A model generated the notes under the pieces. That model worked only from the letters and a program-made list of their open reading frames with translations, did not search any database and was not told the origin of the DNA. A DNA stretch of 64,000 nucleotides from an uncultured Campylobacterales bacterium (GTDB taxonomy: Bacteria > Campylobacterota > Campylobacteria > Campylobacterales > Arcobacteraceae), in assembly GCA_947503785.1 (NCBI GenBank), contig CANNFB010000014.1, forward strand, positions 1-64,000, in the 5' to 3' direction. Positions within the stretch are counted from its first letter, which is position 1. The number at the start of each line of letters is the position of its first letter. Positions 39,480 to 48,823 of the stretch are shown piece by piece. A program made the position numbers and the translations under genes.

Positions 39480-39650
39480 TTTTACAAACTTTGATAGTTT
39501 TCATCGAAATGAAATGTTGTACACATAGTGAATAACCCGTGAATAACTTGTGTTGATTAAGTGAAAATTTATGTAAATAATACCATTATACGGGCTTAAG
39601 ATTATGTGAATAGAAAAATGAACAAAAAGAGTAAATAAGTGAAAATACTA
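39480..39650. other. Candidate oriC1: DnaA box cluster upstream of dnaA
   Basis: Five TTCAC-core boxes occur on the minus strand within about 120 bases: 39527-39535, 39538-39546, 39560-39568, 39605-39613 and 39638-39646 (complements TTATTCACT, TTATTCACG, ATTTTCACT, CTATTCACA, ATTTTCACT). The last overlaps the ruvC start. AT-rich DNA lies at 39361-39450 toward dnaA. With the cluster beyond dnaA this gives the bipartite origin layout known from Campylobacterota. Confidence 0.7.
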
Positions 39651-40106
39651 GGAATTGACCCCGGAACTCGTAACTGTGGGTATGCAATAATAGAGAAAAA
39701 CAGAGGCCAAATTAAGCTTATTGAAGCAGGTTTAATTAAAATAAAAGCAACAATTTTGCAAGAGCAAATTATGGAGATGACAGAAGGTTTTGATATGATT
39801 TTTAAAAATCATAGTGTAGATGAAGTTTCTATTGAAGATATGTTTTATGCCTTTAATCCAAAAACAGTAATAAAATTAGCACAATTTAGAGGTGCGATTT
39901 CTCTTAAAATTTTACAAGAATTTGGAAATTTTTCAGAATATACTCCCTTGCAGGTTAAACGTGCAGTAACAGGAAATGGAAAAGCAGATAAAACGCAAGT
40001 AGCTTTTATGGTTAAAAAACTTCTTGGAATAAAAAAAGAGATAAAACCTTTAGATATTACAGATGCAATTGCAATTGCAATTACTCACTCTCAAAGAATA
40101 AAATAA
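39639..40106 (+). CDS. ruvC: Crossover junction endodeoxyribonuclease RuvC
   Basis: The protein has 155 residues starting at GTG 39639. The acidic active-site residues are recognisable in [24 protein letters not shown] and near the end in ITDAIAIAI. It resolves Holliday junctions with RuvAB. It diverges from dnaA across the candidate oriC1, and one DnaA box overlaps its start codon, so DnaA might influence its expression. Confidence 0.95.
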   Translation: MKILGIDPGTRNCGYAIIEKNRGQIKLIEAGLIKIKATILQEQIMEMTEGFDMIFKNHSVDEVSIEDMFYAFNPKTVIKLAQFRGAISLKILQEFGNFSEYTPLQVKRAVTGNGKADKTQVAFMVKKLLGIKKEIKPLDITDAIAIAITHSQRIK

Positions 40107-40161
40107 TTTTTATTCTAGGTAATTTAGTTATAATTCGATTTATATAATAATAGGACAATGA

Positions 40162-40740
40162 ATGAAAAGAATAGGTATTTTAGCTTCATATAATGGAAGC
40201 GGCTTTAAAACAATAAAGAAAGCTTGTGATGAGGATATTCTTGATGCACAAGTGACTGTTGTAGTCTCTAATAATACAAAAGCTAATGCTTTAAAAACGG
40301 CAGAGCAAATGAATATACCTAATTTTATAATAAATGCTAAGAAATATCCAAATGAAGATTTAGATGAAAAAATCGCAGAACTATTTAAAGAGTATAACTG
40401 TGATTATATTTTTTGTTCAGGATATATGAAAATTATTGGCTCAAAATTAATATCAAATTTTGAAGAAAAAATAGTAAATACGCATCCTGCATTATTACCT
40501 TCTAAATATGGTGGAAAAGGAATGTATGGTAGATTTGTACATGAAGCTATTATAAAGAATAATGAAAAAAAATCAGGGGTTACTATTCATTTTGTAAATG
40601 AAAAATATGATGATGGTAGAATTATTTTGAAAAAAGAGCTTGAACTTTCAAATGATGAGACAGTGGATTCATTAGAGGATAGAATTAAAGATTTAGAATC
40701 AATAGCTATTATTGAGGCTTTTAAAAAATTACTAGCCTAA
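40162..40740 (+). CDS. purN: Phosphoribosylglycinamide formyltransferase
   Basis: The protein has 192 residues with the formyltransferase motif HPALLPSKYGGKGMYG and the catalytic aspartate region YDDGRII. It formylates GAR using 10-formyltetrahydrofolate in purine synthesis. It starts 55 bases after ruvC. The stop codon lies in a strong terminator hairpin. Confidence 0.92.
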   Translation: MKRIGILASYNGSGFKTIKKACDEDILDAQVTVVVSNNTKANALKTAEQMNIPNFIINAKKYPNEDLDEKIAELFKEYNCDYIFCSGYMKIIGSKLISNFEEKIVNTHPALLPSKYGGKGMYGRFVHEAIIKNNEKKSGVTIHFVNEKYDDGRIILKKELELSNDETVDSLEDRIKDLESIAIIEAFKKLLA

Positions 40741-40750
40741 GCTAGTAATT
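40727..40750. terminator. Bidirectional terminator after purN
   Basis: AATTACTAGC (40727-40736) and GCTAGTAATT (40741-40750) form a perfect 10-bp stem with a CTAA loop. T-rich bases follow on the plus strand, and A-rich bases before it serve the minus strand. It separates purN from the convergent periplasmic-protein gene. Confidence 0.75.
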
Positions 40751-40751
40751 C

Positions 40752-41204
40752 TTATTTAAATACTGCGTCTAATTCTTCAGTAGTTTCAATATACTTAACA
40801 TTAGAAACTTTTCCATCTGTAACTGTATAAACAGTAATTTTATCATCTTTTGTAGAAAATGATTTAGCTTGTTCTTCATTAACTAAAAGAATTGGAAATG
40901 GGTATTTTTTCATTTTTGGTAAAGCAATAAATTTTGAAATTAAACTTGGCATACCAGAAATATCTGCTATATATTTAGTTTTGTTAGTTTCTAAAAAGTT
41001 AGTATCTTTAGTTAAAAGGTATTCTCTTACTATAACACTAGTACCTCTACTTTCTGCTACTAAAATAGTTTTAGTATCTGCAGAAATTTTATGCATTTTC
41101 TCGAATTGATCTTTAATTTCAAAAGTTGGTGTAGACTCACCAATACTTAAAGCATTTGCAAATGTTGCAACAAATAATAAAACTGAAAATAATATTTTCT
41201 TCAT
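40752..41204 (-). CDS. Periplasmic protein with thioredoxin-like pattern
   Basis: The protein has 150 residues from ATG 41204, which has TTAGGAG upstream. A longer frame to 41243 precedes this ribosome site. The signal peptide is MKKILFSVLLFVATFANA. The mature part starts with SIGESTPTFEIKDQFEK, typical of AhpC/TlpA/YtfJ-like thioredoxin-fold proteins, but no CxxC or peroxidatic cysteine is present. It is probably a non-redox member of the fold. The function is unknown. Confidence 0.7.
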   Translation of the reverse strand: MKKILFSVLLFVATFANALSIGESTPTFEIKDQFEKMHKISADTKTILVAESRGTSVIVREYLLTKDTNFLETNKTKYIADISGMPSLISKFIALPKMKKYPFPILLVNEEQAKSFSTKDDKITVYTVTDGKVSNVKYIETTEELDAVFK

Positions 41205-41281
41205 TTTTTCTCCTAAATTTTTAAATTGGCAGATTGTACCCATAAAAGATAAATGAAAAGTTAATCCAAGAATAAATTTTA

Positions 41282-41893
41282 TTATTTAGATAAAGTAGGT
41301 AAATGCCAGCCTTCATAATAAGCTAATAATCGTAAAGCAACACCAAATATAAAGACACCAATTAAAGCAGGAATACTTTGCAAATCAAAGATATGCAAGG
41401 CATAAGTTATAAGACCTACGATTATTGCTACTGTTGCATAAAATTCTGATACTAAAATAGAAGGAACTCTATTTATTAGTATATCTCTTATTGTTCCTCC
41501 ACCAACTGCTGTGATAAAAGCTAGGATTAATACCCCTAAAAAGTTAAACTCATTTTCAATTGCAACAAGTGAACCTGTAATTGCAAAAGATACAAGACCA
41601 ACTGCATCTGAGATTATAAAGGCAGTTTTACCTTCTATATCATCAATTTTATGAAGTTTAAAAATAAGTGATATGATTACAGTTCCAATCACAAGTATCA
41701 CAGGCATGGTATCTGTAAATACATAGGGTGTTTTAGAAGCTAGTACATCTCGTGTCATTCCACCACCAAGTGCAGTTAGAAATGCAGAGATAAAAACTCC
41801 AAGAATATCAAGCTTATAATGTACTGCAATTAGAAATCCACTTAGTGCAAAACAGATTATTCCAATTAAATCAGCAATTTCCAATGCAGTCAT
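41282..41893 (-). CDS. TRIC/UPF0126 family membrane channel
   Basis: The protein has 203 residues with about seven membrane helices in two repeats. Each repeat carries the family glycine motif: GGGMTRDVLASKTPYVF and GGGTIRDILINRVPSIL. Bacterial TRIC proteins form trimeric cation channels, and some members have been linked to glycine uptake. The role here is not determined. It stands alone on the minus strand. Confidence 0.88.
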   Translation of the reverse strand: MTALEIADLIGIICFALSGFLIAVHYKLDILGVFISAFLTALGGGMTRDVLASKTPYVFTDTMPVILVIGTVIISLIFKLHKIDDIEGKTAFIISDAVGLVSFAITGSLVAIENEFNFLGVLILAFITAVGGGTIRDILINRVPSILVSEFYATVAIIVGLITYALHIFDLQSIPALIGVFIFGVALRLLAYYEGWHLPTLSK

Positions 41894-41953
41894 TATTTAC
41901 CTTTTTTGTAATTTTATTTTATATAAGTATACTAAAAAAGCTATCAATATTTA

Positions 41954-42880
41954 TTAAAAAATTGAAAAACCTGTTTTAGCAGTAAAAAGTTCTAAGGCTC
42001 TTGTTCCTATTAAGGAATTACCTTGTTTATTTAAATTTGGTGAATATACACTAAGAGACATTTTATCTGGAACAATAGCAACAATTCCTCCTCCAACACC
42101 ACTTTTCCCAGGTAATCCAACTCTATATGCAAAGTCACCTGATGCATCATAGTGGCCACATGTAAGCATTAAAGAATTAATTCTTTTAGCTTTTGTTTCA
42201 GTTGTAATTATTTCATTTGTCAAGGGATTTATTCCATCATTGGCTAAATAGAGTATAGCATCAGCTAATTGTTCTGTATTCATTTCAATTGAACAGTGTT
42301 TAAAATATGTTGATATTACATCTGATATGTGATTATTAATATTTTTATAGCTTTTCATCATATTTATTAATGCTAAATTCATATATCCATGATCGACTTC
42401 TGATTCATAAACTTCTTTATCAAATGAAATTGTTGAATCATTTGCAGCAAGTCGTATAAAATTTAAAATAGTATCAAAACTTTTATCTTTGTATTTTGAT
42501 AATAAGCTATCAGTTACTACTATTGCACCTGCGTTTATAAACGGATTTCTAGGAATTCCATTTTCATATTCAAGTTGAACAAGTGAATTAAAAGGATCAC
42601 CAGAAGGCTCATGACCAACTCTTTTATATAAACTTCTTCCATATAATTGTAAAGCAAGAGTAAAGGTAAAAACTTTTGAGATACTTTGTATAGAAAACTT
42701 TGTTTTTGTATTTCCAATATTATATGTAGTTCCATCAAGTAATCTTATACTCATTGCAAATTGTCTAGGATTTATCTTAGCAAGTGCTGGAATATAATTT
42801 GCTACGTGTCCTTTTTTATAAAGAGGTTGTATTTCTTCTTCTATTTCTTCCAGAATTTTTTGGTAATTTATTTCTATCAT
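41954..42880 (-). CDS. glsA: Glutaminase
   Basis: The protein has 308 residues from ATG 42880. A longer frame from TTG 42922 overlaps a TATAAT stretch that looks like the promoter -10 box, so it is rejected. The serine-dependent beta-lactamase-like fold of glutaminases is visible, with the SxxK motif in SIQSISKVF and the family segments NPFINAGAI and GKSGVGGGI. It hydrolyses glutamine to glutamate and ammonia. Confidence 0.92.
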   Translation of the reverse strand: MIEINYQKILEEIEEEIQPLYKKGHVANYIPALAKINPRQFAMSIRLLDGTTYNIGNTKTKFSIQSISKVFTFTLALQLYGRSLYKRVGHEPSGDPFNSLVQLEYENGIPRNPFINAGAIVVTDSLLSKYKDKSFDTILNFIRLAANDSTISFDKEVYESEVDHGYMNLALINMMKSYKNINNHISDVISTYFKHCSIEMNTEQLADAILYLANDGINPLTNEIITTETKAKRINSLMLTCGHYDASGDFAYRVGLPGKSGVGGGIVAIVPDKMSLSVYSPNLNKQGNSLIGTRALELFTAKTGFSIF

Positions 42881-43067
42881 TGTTACAACTTTTTTAAAGA
42901 ATAATTTTGAAGGATTATACAAAAGAATTCTTTATATCCTTAGAGAATTAAGAATAAATACAAATAAAATTTGACTTTTGTTATCTAATATGAATCTATA
43001 TACATTTATTCCTTACTTTAAGCTTAGTTTTAGTATAATCCCGAAAATTTTAATAAAAAGAGATTAA

Positions 43068-44882
43068 ATGAGAGATATTAGAAACATTGCGGTTATCGCA
43101 CACGTTGACCACGGTAAAACTACATTAGTAGACGAATTATTAAAACAATCTGGAACTTTTACTGCTCACCAAGAAGTAGAAGACAGAGTTATGGATAGTA
43201 ATGATATTGAAAAAGAAAGAGGAATTACAATTCTTTCTAAGAATACTGCTATTGATTATGAAGGTGTAAGAATTAACATTATTGACACTCCAGGCCATGC
43301 TGATTTTGGTGGAGAAGTTGAACGAGTTCTTAAAATGGTTGACTGTGTACTTTTATTAGTAGATGCTCAAGAAGGTGTTATGCCTCAAACTAAGTTTGTT
43401 GTTAAGAAAGCTTTACAATTAGGTCACAGACCAATTGTTGTTATTAACAAAATTGACAAACCAGGTTCAGATGCAGATAGAGTTGTTGATGAAGTATTTG
43501 ACCTTTTTGACCAAATGGGTGCAAATGAAGAGCAACTAGAATTCCCAGTTGTTTATGCAGCAGCAAGAGATGGTTATGCTAAATTATCTTTAGATGAACC
43601 AAATGAGAATTTAACTCCATTATTCCAAACAATTTTAACAGAAGTTCCAAAACCAAAAGGTTCTGATGAAAATGGTCTTCAATTACAAGTATTTACACTT
43701 GATTATGATAACTTCATTGGAAAAATTGGTATTGCTAGAATCTTTAACGGTACTATTTCTATGGGTGAAACTGTAACTTTAGTTAAAGCTGATGGTGAAA
43801 AAATCAAAGGTAGAGTTACTAAACTTATTGGATTCAAAGGTGTTGATAGATTTGATATCAAAACTGCTGGAACTGGTGATATTGTTGCTGTTGCTGGTTT
43901 TGAAACTATTGATGTTGGTGATTCACTTTGTGATCCTGCAAACCCAATGCCTTTAGATCCTATGCATATTGAAGAGCCTACATTATCTGTTACATTTGCA
44001 GTAAATGATTCTCCTTTAGCTGGTCAAGAAGGTAAATTTGTAACTTCAAATAAAATTGACGAAAGATTATCTGCTGAAATGAACACTAATATTGCTATGA
44101 ACTATGAGCAAACTGGTGAAGGTAAATTTAAAGTTAACGGAAGAGGTGAGTTACAAATTTGTATCCTTGCTGAAAATATGAGAAGAGAAGGATTTGAATT
44201 CTCTATTGGAAGACCTGAAGTAATCGTAAAAATTGAAGATGGTGTTAAATTAGAGCCATTTGAGCACTTAGTAATTGATACTCCAGATGAATTCTCAGGT
44301 GCAATTATTGAGAAATTAGGAAAAAGAAAAGCTAATATGACAAACATGGTACCAATGGGTTCTGGTTATACAAGATTAGAGTTTGAAATTCCTGCAAGAG
44401 GTTTAATTGGTATTAGAACTGAGTTCTTAACTGAAACTAAAGGTGAGGGTGTTATGAACCACTCATTCTTAGAATTCAGACCACATTCTGGAACAGTTGA
44501 ATCTAGAAAATATGGAGCATTAGTTTCTATGGAAAATGGTGAAGCTGTTGGTTATTCAATCTTCAACTTACAAGATAGAGGAGTTATGTTTATTAAACCT
44601 CAAGATAAAGTTTATAACGGAATGGTAGTTGGACAACATGCTAAAGGGAATGATTTAGATATCAATCCAATTAAAGCTAAACAACAATCAAACGTTAGAT
44701 CTTCTGGTGCTGATGAAGCTATTAAACTTGTTCCACCAAGACAAATGTCTTTAGAAAACGCGCTAGAGTGGATTGAAGAAGATGAGCTTGTTGAAGTAAC
44801 TCCTCTTTCGATTAGAGTTAGAAAAAGAGATCTTGATCCAAACGTTAGAAAAAGAACTGCTAAAAAGACTAAATTTGCTTAA
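43068..44882 (+). CDS. typA: Ribosome-associated GTPase TypA/BipA
   Basis: The protein has 604 residues of the translational GTPase family. The G1 motif is [16 protein letters not shown]3 is [12 protein letters not shown] and G4 is NKID, followed by domains II, III, V and the BipA-specific C-terminal domain. It binds ribosomes and supports 50S assembly and stress adaptation. ATG 43068 follows AAAAAGAGAT, and TATAAT at 43034-43039 is the likely -10 box. Its strong terminator follows at 44910. Confidence 0.96.
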   Translation: MRDIRNIAVIAHVDHGKTTLVDELLKQSGTFTAHQEVEDRVMDSNDIEKERGITILSKNTAIDYEGVRINIIDTPGHADFGGEVERVLKMVDCVLLLVDAQEGVMPQTKFVVKKALQLGHRPIVVINKIDKPGSDADRVVDEVFDLFDQMGANEEQLEFPVVYAAARDGYAKLSLDEPNENLTPLFQTILTEVPKPKGSDENGLQLQVFTLDYDNFIGKIGIARIFNGTISMGETVTLVKADGEKIKGRVTKLIGFKGVDRFDIKTAGTGDIVAVAGFETIDVGDSLCDPANPMPLDPMHIEEPTLSVTFAVNDSPLAGQEGKFVTSNKIDERLSAEMNTNIAMNYEQTGEGKFKVNGRGELQICILAENMRREGFEFSIGRPEVIVKIEDGVKLEPFEHLVIDTPDEFSGAIIEKLGKRKANMTNMVPMGSGYTRLEFEIPARGLIGIRTEFLTETKGEGVMNHSFLEFRPHSGTVESRKYGALVSMENGEAVGYSIFNLQDRGVMFIKPQDKVYNGMVVGQHAKGNDLDINPIKAKQQSNVRSSGADEAIKLVPPRQMSLENALEWIEEDELVEVTPLSIRVRKRDLDPNVRKRTAKKTKFA

Positions 44883-44909
44883 TAGAAATTAGATTTTATC
44901 TATTTTTAT

Positions 44910-44944
44910 AAAAGGATGTGCTTTTTAGCACATCCTTTTTTTTT
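44910..44944 (+). terminator. Intrinsic terminator of typA
   Basis: AAAAGGATGTGCT (44910-44922) and AGCACATCCTTTT (44927-44939) form a perfect 13-bp stem with a TTTT loop, followed by a T-run to 44944. Confidence 0.92.
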
Positions 44945-45030
44945 ACAAAATTTTTTAGACAAAAGGGTTTATATGTCCGATATGAAGGTATTTAGGATTA
45001 AGACAAATATATTAAAAACAAAAAATTAAT

Positions 45031-45066
45031 AGGAGAATTTATTTTCTCCTATAAAAAGGAGAAAAT
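45031..45066 (+). promoter_or_regulatory. Two competing hairpins, one covering a ribosome-binding site
   Basis: AGGAGAA (45031-45037) can pair with TTCTCCT (45044-45050). The same TTCTCCT, extended to TTTTCTCCT (45042-45050), pairs perfectly over 9 bp with AGGAGAAAA (45057-45065), which is the ribosome site of the peptide gene at 45068. The two stems exclude each other, so the region can switch between a hidden and a free ribosome site. The triggering signal is unknown. Confidence 0.55.
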
Positions 45067-45067
45067 A

Positions 45068-45163
45068 ATGAAAAATATTAATACAAATAAAAAAGATTAT
45101 GCCATTTTAATAGGTATATATTTTGTAACAATAACTACCAGTTTTATAACAATAATAAATTAG
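45068..45163 (+). CDS. 31-residue membrane peptide with a strong ribosome site
   Basis: ATG 45068 is preceded by AAGGAG at 6 bases, and the frame closes with TAG 45161-45163. The peptide has a polar lysine-rich head and one hydrophobic helix (YAILIGIYFVTITTSFITII). No family is recognised at this length. The leader has mutually exclusive hairpins over the ribosome site, which argues for a real regulated peptide rather than chance. Confidence 0.55.
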   Translation: MKNINTNKKDYAILIGIYFVTITTSFITIIN

Positions 45164-45174
45164 TATGAAATAAT

Positions 45175-47409
45175 CTAAGATAAGAAAGTAATATCAAAAT
45201 GGGCGCCAGTATATTCTTTCTTATTATATATATAAGTTTCATTTGTAACATTGATAGTTGAATTATGATGTTCTACAATAATTTGATAGGACATAGATAA
45301 TCCAATACCTGTACCAATACTTTTGTGTTTAGTTGTAAAGTAAGGATCAAAGATTTTATCTATTATATCTTTATCTATTCCTCCTCCATTATCTTTTATA
45401 ACTAATACTAAATTACCCTTTACTTTATGAGTTTTAATAAAAATATACTTGTTATCATTCTTTCCAATATAATCATTTATAGCGTCTTTTGAGTTGTTTA
45501 TTATATTTATAAGTGCTTGAATAAGTTGATTCTCAAAACCATTTATAATTCCATCTTCTTTTATATCTAATACAGCTTCAATATTATTATTAACTATTGA
45601 AGATTTTAAAATACTCATCGTTTTTTCAACTAAATTAGATATATAAATATTTTCTCTATTTGTATCATTTTTTATAAAGTTTCTAAAGTCATCAATAGTT
45701 TTAGATAAATATTGAGTTTGCTCTGTAATACTTCTCATATCCTGTAATAACTCATCTTCTTTTAAAATATTAAATTCACTTTTTACTCTTATTCCACTAG
45801 CAATTGTAGAAATAACACTAAGTGGCTGTCTCCATTGGTGGGCAATATTACCAATCATTTCACCCATTGATACAAGTTTTGCCTGAGATTGCATAATTTT
45901 AGTTTCTGAAATATCTCTTGCAACTCCTATATAACCATATATTTCATTATTCTTATTCTTAAGTGCAGTTACAGATAAAAATACAGGTATATGTTTTCCT
46001 TCTTTTGTAAGATAAGTCCATTCATATTCATTTGGTAAGTTTAATTTAGATTTTATTACAAATACATCAAATCCAGGAGTTATATCTATTTGAAGTTCTT
46101 TAGAAAACTCTTTTGTTCTTTGTTCAACTTCACTTTTTAAATGGAATTTTGAAGGAGTTAGTTTACTTACTAATTCTTCACTTTCATATCCTAGTAGTTC
46201 TTTAGCCTCTTTATTTATTTGTTGAATTAGTCCTTCTTCATCGGTTCTTATTATTAAGTATCCAGAATTATCAAAAATTGTTGTTTGTAATTCTAGTGCT
46301 TCAAAAAGTTTATTTTCATTATTTTTTTCACTTGTCACGTCATAGAACCATCCAATCATTGCTTTTTCACCATCAAAATTAATATTCATATATGATGCTA
46401 AAGCCCAAATAGTTTCATCTTCTATCTTTAATTCAATTAGTTCATTATAGATAGTTTTATTTTTTTCAAGAGAGCTGAGAATATGATCATAATTCTTCTT
46501 ATTAGCATAATAATCTCTTGGGTTTTTATGTATTGTAAGATTTTTATTAACTCTAAGTAATTTAGAGTAAGCGTTATTTGCAAAGATTACCTCTTGGCCA
46601 TTATTTCTAGCGATTCTTACAGCAATTGGACTTAATTCTAAAAGATACTCTAATCTATCTTGCTCTTTTTTAAGAATATTTCTTGATATTTTGATTGAGA
46701 AAATCATATCATTTATACTATCTGATAAAATATTCATTTCAATAAGAGGATTATTTGATATTGATTTTATGGGTATTCCATCTTTATCTCTTTGTCCAAG
46801 TGTCTCAACAATATTAGATATAGGTTTTAAAATAAAGCTACGAATAGTTATAAATAAAAAGAAAATAAGGCTTATAGATATAATAATACTATTTTGTATA
46901 TTACTAATAATAATATTATTTAATTCTTTATTCATAGATTTATCAGAAATATATATACTAATAGACCCAAGTTCTTTACCTATTGAAGATTTGATATTGT
47001 AAGTATTTGAATAAAAACAATTTTCTAAAGCTTGATTTTGTTCTTTATTATTAATATCATAATTGATAATTTTTGTATTAGATATTTTAATTTTACCACT
47101 TATAAATGTTTTTTCGCCAATTATTTTACCCATGTTGTAATCGTTTATTATAATTGCAAAAATATCTCTGCGGTTTATTTCATGTAATATTAAATTATTG
47201 TACTCATTTACTGAGTATGAAACAATCATATTTTTTATATTGTCATTTAAAGATAAAATTGTTATTTCAGAATCATTTTTCATATTCTTGATAATTTCAT
47301 CTTTTGTATTTATATAAGTATATGCAGAATTTAATGACATGATTATAATTACGACAGTAAATATAATTATACTCAAGGCTAAATATAATGAGAATTTTTT
47401 ATTTTTCAT
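45175..47409 (-). CDS. Sensor histidine kinase with two PAS domains, partner of a sugar-type binding protein
   Basis: The protein has 744 residues. Membrane helices at about 7-28 and 170-192 enclose a periplasmic part of about 140 residues. A HAMP-like segment, two PAS domains (about 250-360 and 375-490) and a kinase with HQWRQPLSVIS and GTGIGLSM motifs follow. It lies 21 bases downstream of the periplasmic binding-protein gene on the same strand. The bound receptor probably contacts its periplasmic domain, as in LuxPQ-like systems. No response regulator is nearby. Confidence 0.9.
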   Translation of the reverse strand: MKNKKFSLYLALSIIIFTVVIIIMSLNSAYTYINTKDEIIKNMKNDSEITILSLNDNIKNMIVSYSVNEYNNLILHEINRRDIFAIIINDYNMGKIIGEKTFISGKIKISNTKIINYDINNKEQNQALENCFYSNTYNIKSSIGKELGSISIYISDKSMNKELNNIIISNIQNSIIISISLIFFLFITIRSFILKPISNIVETLGQRDKDGIPIKSISNNPLIEMNILSDSINDMIFSIKISRNILKKEQDRLEYLLELSPIAVRIARNNGQEVIFANNAYSKLLRVNKNLTIHKNPRDYYANKKNYDHILSSLEKNKTIYNELIELKIEDETIWALASYMNINFDGEKAMIGWFYDVTSEKNNENKLFEALELQTTIFDNSGYLIIRTDEEGLIQQINKEAKELLGYESEELVSKLTPSKFHLKSEVEQRTKEFSKELQIDITPGFDVFVIKSKLNLPNEYEWTYLTKEGKHIPVFLSVTALKNKNNEIYGYIGVARDISETKIMQSQAKLVSMGEMIGNIAHQWRQPLSVISTIASGIRVKSEFNILKEDELLQDMRSITEQTQYLSKTIDDFRNFIKNDTNRENIYISNLVEKTMSILKSSIVNNNIEAVLDIKEDGIINGFENQLIQALINIINNSKDAINDYIGKNDNKYIFIKTHKVKGNLVLVIKDNGGGIDKDIIDKIFDPYFTTKHKSIGTGIGLSMSYQIIVEHHNSTINVTNETYIYNKKEYTGAHFDITFLS

Positions 47410-47430
47410 TTGTTTTCATAGTTTAAAAAA

Positions 47431-48393
47431 CTATTTAATACCCAAAACATTTAGTTTTATTTCAGATATATTCTTATTGATATTTTGAGTTGATACTGTT
47501 AATACAGGAACTTGAATATTCTTTTCTACAATTTTATTATTTAAATATTCATCAATTGTCTTTGCTGCAACTTCTCCCATTAAATAGGGCTGTTGCATAG
47601 CAGAAGCTAAGATAACTCCATTTTGGATTAATTCAATATATTCTGGCTCTGCATCAAAAGCTAAAAGAATTAATTCTTTTTCTTTTTTTAACTCTTTTAT
47701 AGCTTTAATTGAACCCTTATAGTTATTAGAAGTTTGTAACCATATTGCTTTTAATTCAGGATATTCAGAAATCATATTTTTGGTAAATAAGTAAGTTTCT
47801 TCATCTGTCCATTCTTTTAACTGTTTAATATCAGCACCTTTGATATTTGATTCTTTTAATGCTTTTATAAATCCTAAAGTTCGTTCTTGGCCATTTGATC
47901 TTTTTTGTGGAATAGCTATAATTCCAACTGTTCCATTTTGCCAATTATTAGAAAGCATTTTTTCTGTAAGTACTTTTCCTATATCATAAGCACCTTTTTT
48001 ATTATTAGAGGATATATAAGAAACATACTCACCTTTATCTGTTCCAATATCAGATATGACTACTGGAATATGTGCTTGTTTTGCAAGGTTTAATATAGTT
48101 ACACATGAAGAAGAATTAAATGGAGTGACAATTAATCCAGCTATATTTTCTTTAAGTGCTTTTACTGTTAATTGAAGTTCTTTTTTAGCACTATTTTTGG
48201 CATCATATATTTCAAAATCATAACCAAGAGATTTAATATTATTTTCAATACCTTTTGCCATAATTTTCCAAAATGGTATTTTCATATCATTATTTAAATA
48301 TATAATTTTTTTATTTTTATTTATTTCTCCTGCATTAATAAAATATGATGTAGAAATAATTAATAAAATAAGTATAAATTTAAAAAAGCTCAT
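47431..48393 (-). CDS. Periplasmic sugar/autoinducer-type binding protein
   Basis: The protein has 320 residues with a signal peptide (about 1-21) and a type I periplasmic-binding fold (Peripla_BP_4): KIIYLNNDMKIPFWKIMAKGIE at the start, IAGLIVTPFNSS and VVISDIGTDKG in the middle. Members bind sugars, AI-2 or nucleosides. No permease or ATPase genes are adjacent; the neighbour is a histidine kinase. The protein therefore probably serves signalling and not uptake. Confidence 0.88.
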   Translation of the reverse strand: MSFFKFILILLIISTSYFINAGEINKNKKIIYLNNDMKIPFWKIMAKGIENNIKSLGYDFEIYDAKNSAKKELQLTVKALKENIAGLIVTPFNSSSCVTILNLAKQAHIPVVISDIGTDKGEYVSYISSNNKKGAYDIGKVLTEKMLSNNWQNGTVGIIAIPQKRSNGQERTLGFIKALKESNIKGADIKQLKEWTDEETYLFTKNMISEYPELKAIWLQTSNNYKGSIKAIKELKKEKELILLAFDAEPEYIELIQNGVILASAMQQPYLMGEVAAKTIDEYLNNKIVEKNIQVPVLTVSTQNINKNISEIKLNVLGIK

Positions 48394-48823
48394 ATTTCAG
48401 CCTATTTTTGAGTTAAATATATGTATATAATACATGTTATTATAACCAATATAAGTAAATATTTACTAAACAAAAAAAAATTAAAATTAAAATTTAAACC
48501 AAAAGAGATAATTTTATGCAAAATGTAATAATAAATATAAAAAAATTATCTCTATTGGAAAGGAGAAAAGAAAGTAAACCCAATTTGGGAAGATTGGGTT
48601 GTATCTAGCTATGGAGTATAGGAGGAGACCATAAAACTTATATATAACTAATTGCAAAGATACTTTTTACTTCTATATTTGAAATCAAGTTTATTAATCA
48701 GTTTTGTTTTTATAAAATATATTAAATTGAAAAAAATAGAACAAATACTGATTTAAATATTATGAAATCGATAAAAAGATTATATACTCAAATGATTAAT
48801 GAATACTAAACAAAAAGTTAAGA
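48394..48823. other. 430-base intergenic region with three hairpins and short frames
   Basis: The region lies between the end of the sulfur operon and the start of the binding-protein gene. Arms 48504-48515 and 48542-48553 are a perfect 12-bp inverted repeat. AACCCAAT (48577-48584) pairs with ATTGGGTT (48593-48600), with a competing CCCAATTTGGG hairpin inside. TATGG/CCATA (48610-48633) surrounds AGGAGG. A plus-strand frame of 30 codons (48516-48608) continues 12 codons past its TAG. No clear gene was identified; a small RNA is possible. Confidence 0.5.

Noticed and set aside
42880-42922. Longer glutaminase start at TTG 42922
   Set aside because: It overlaps TATAAT, the likely -10 box, so translation from there is unlikely.
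48612-48635. Seven-codon frame MEYRRRP before TAA
   Set aside because: Too short to support as a gene; it may only reflect an AGGAGG motif inside a hairpin.
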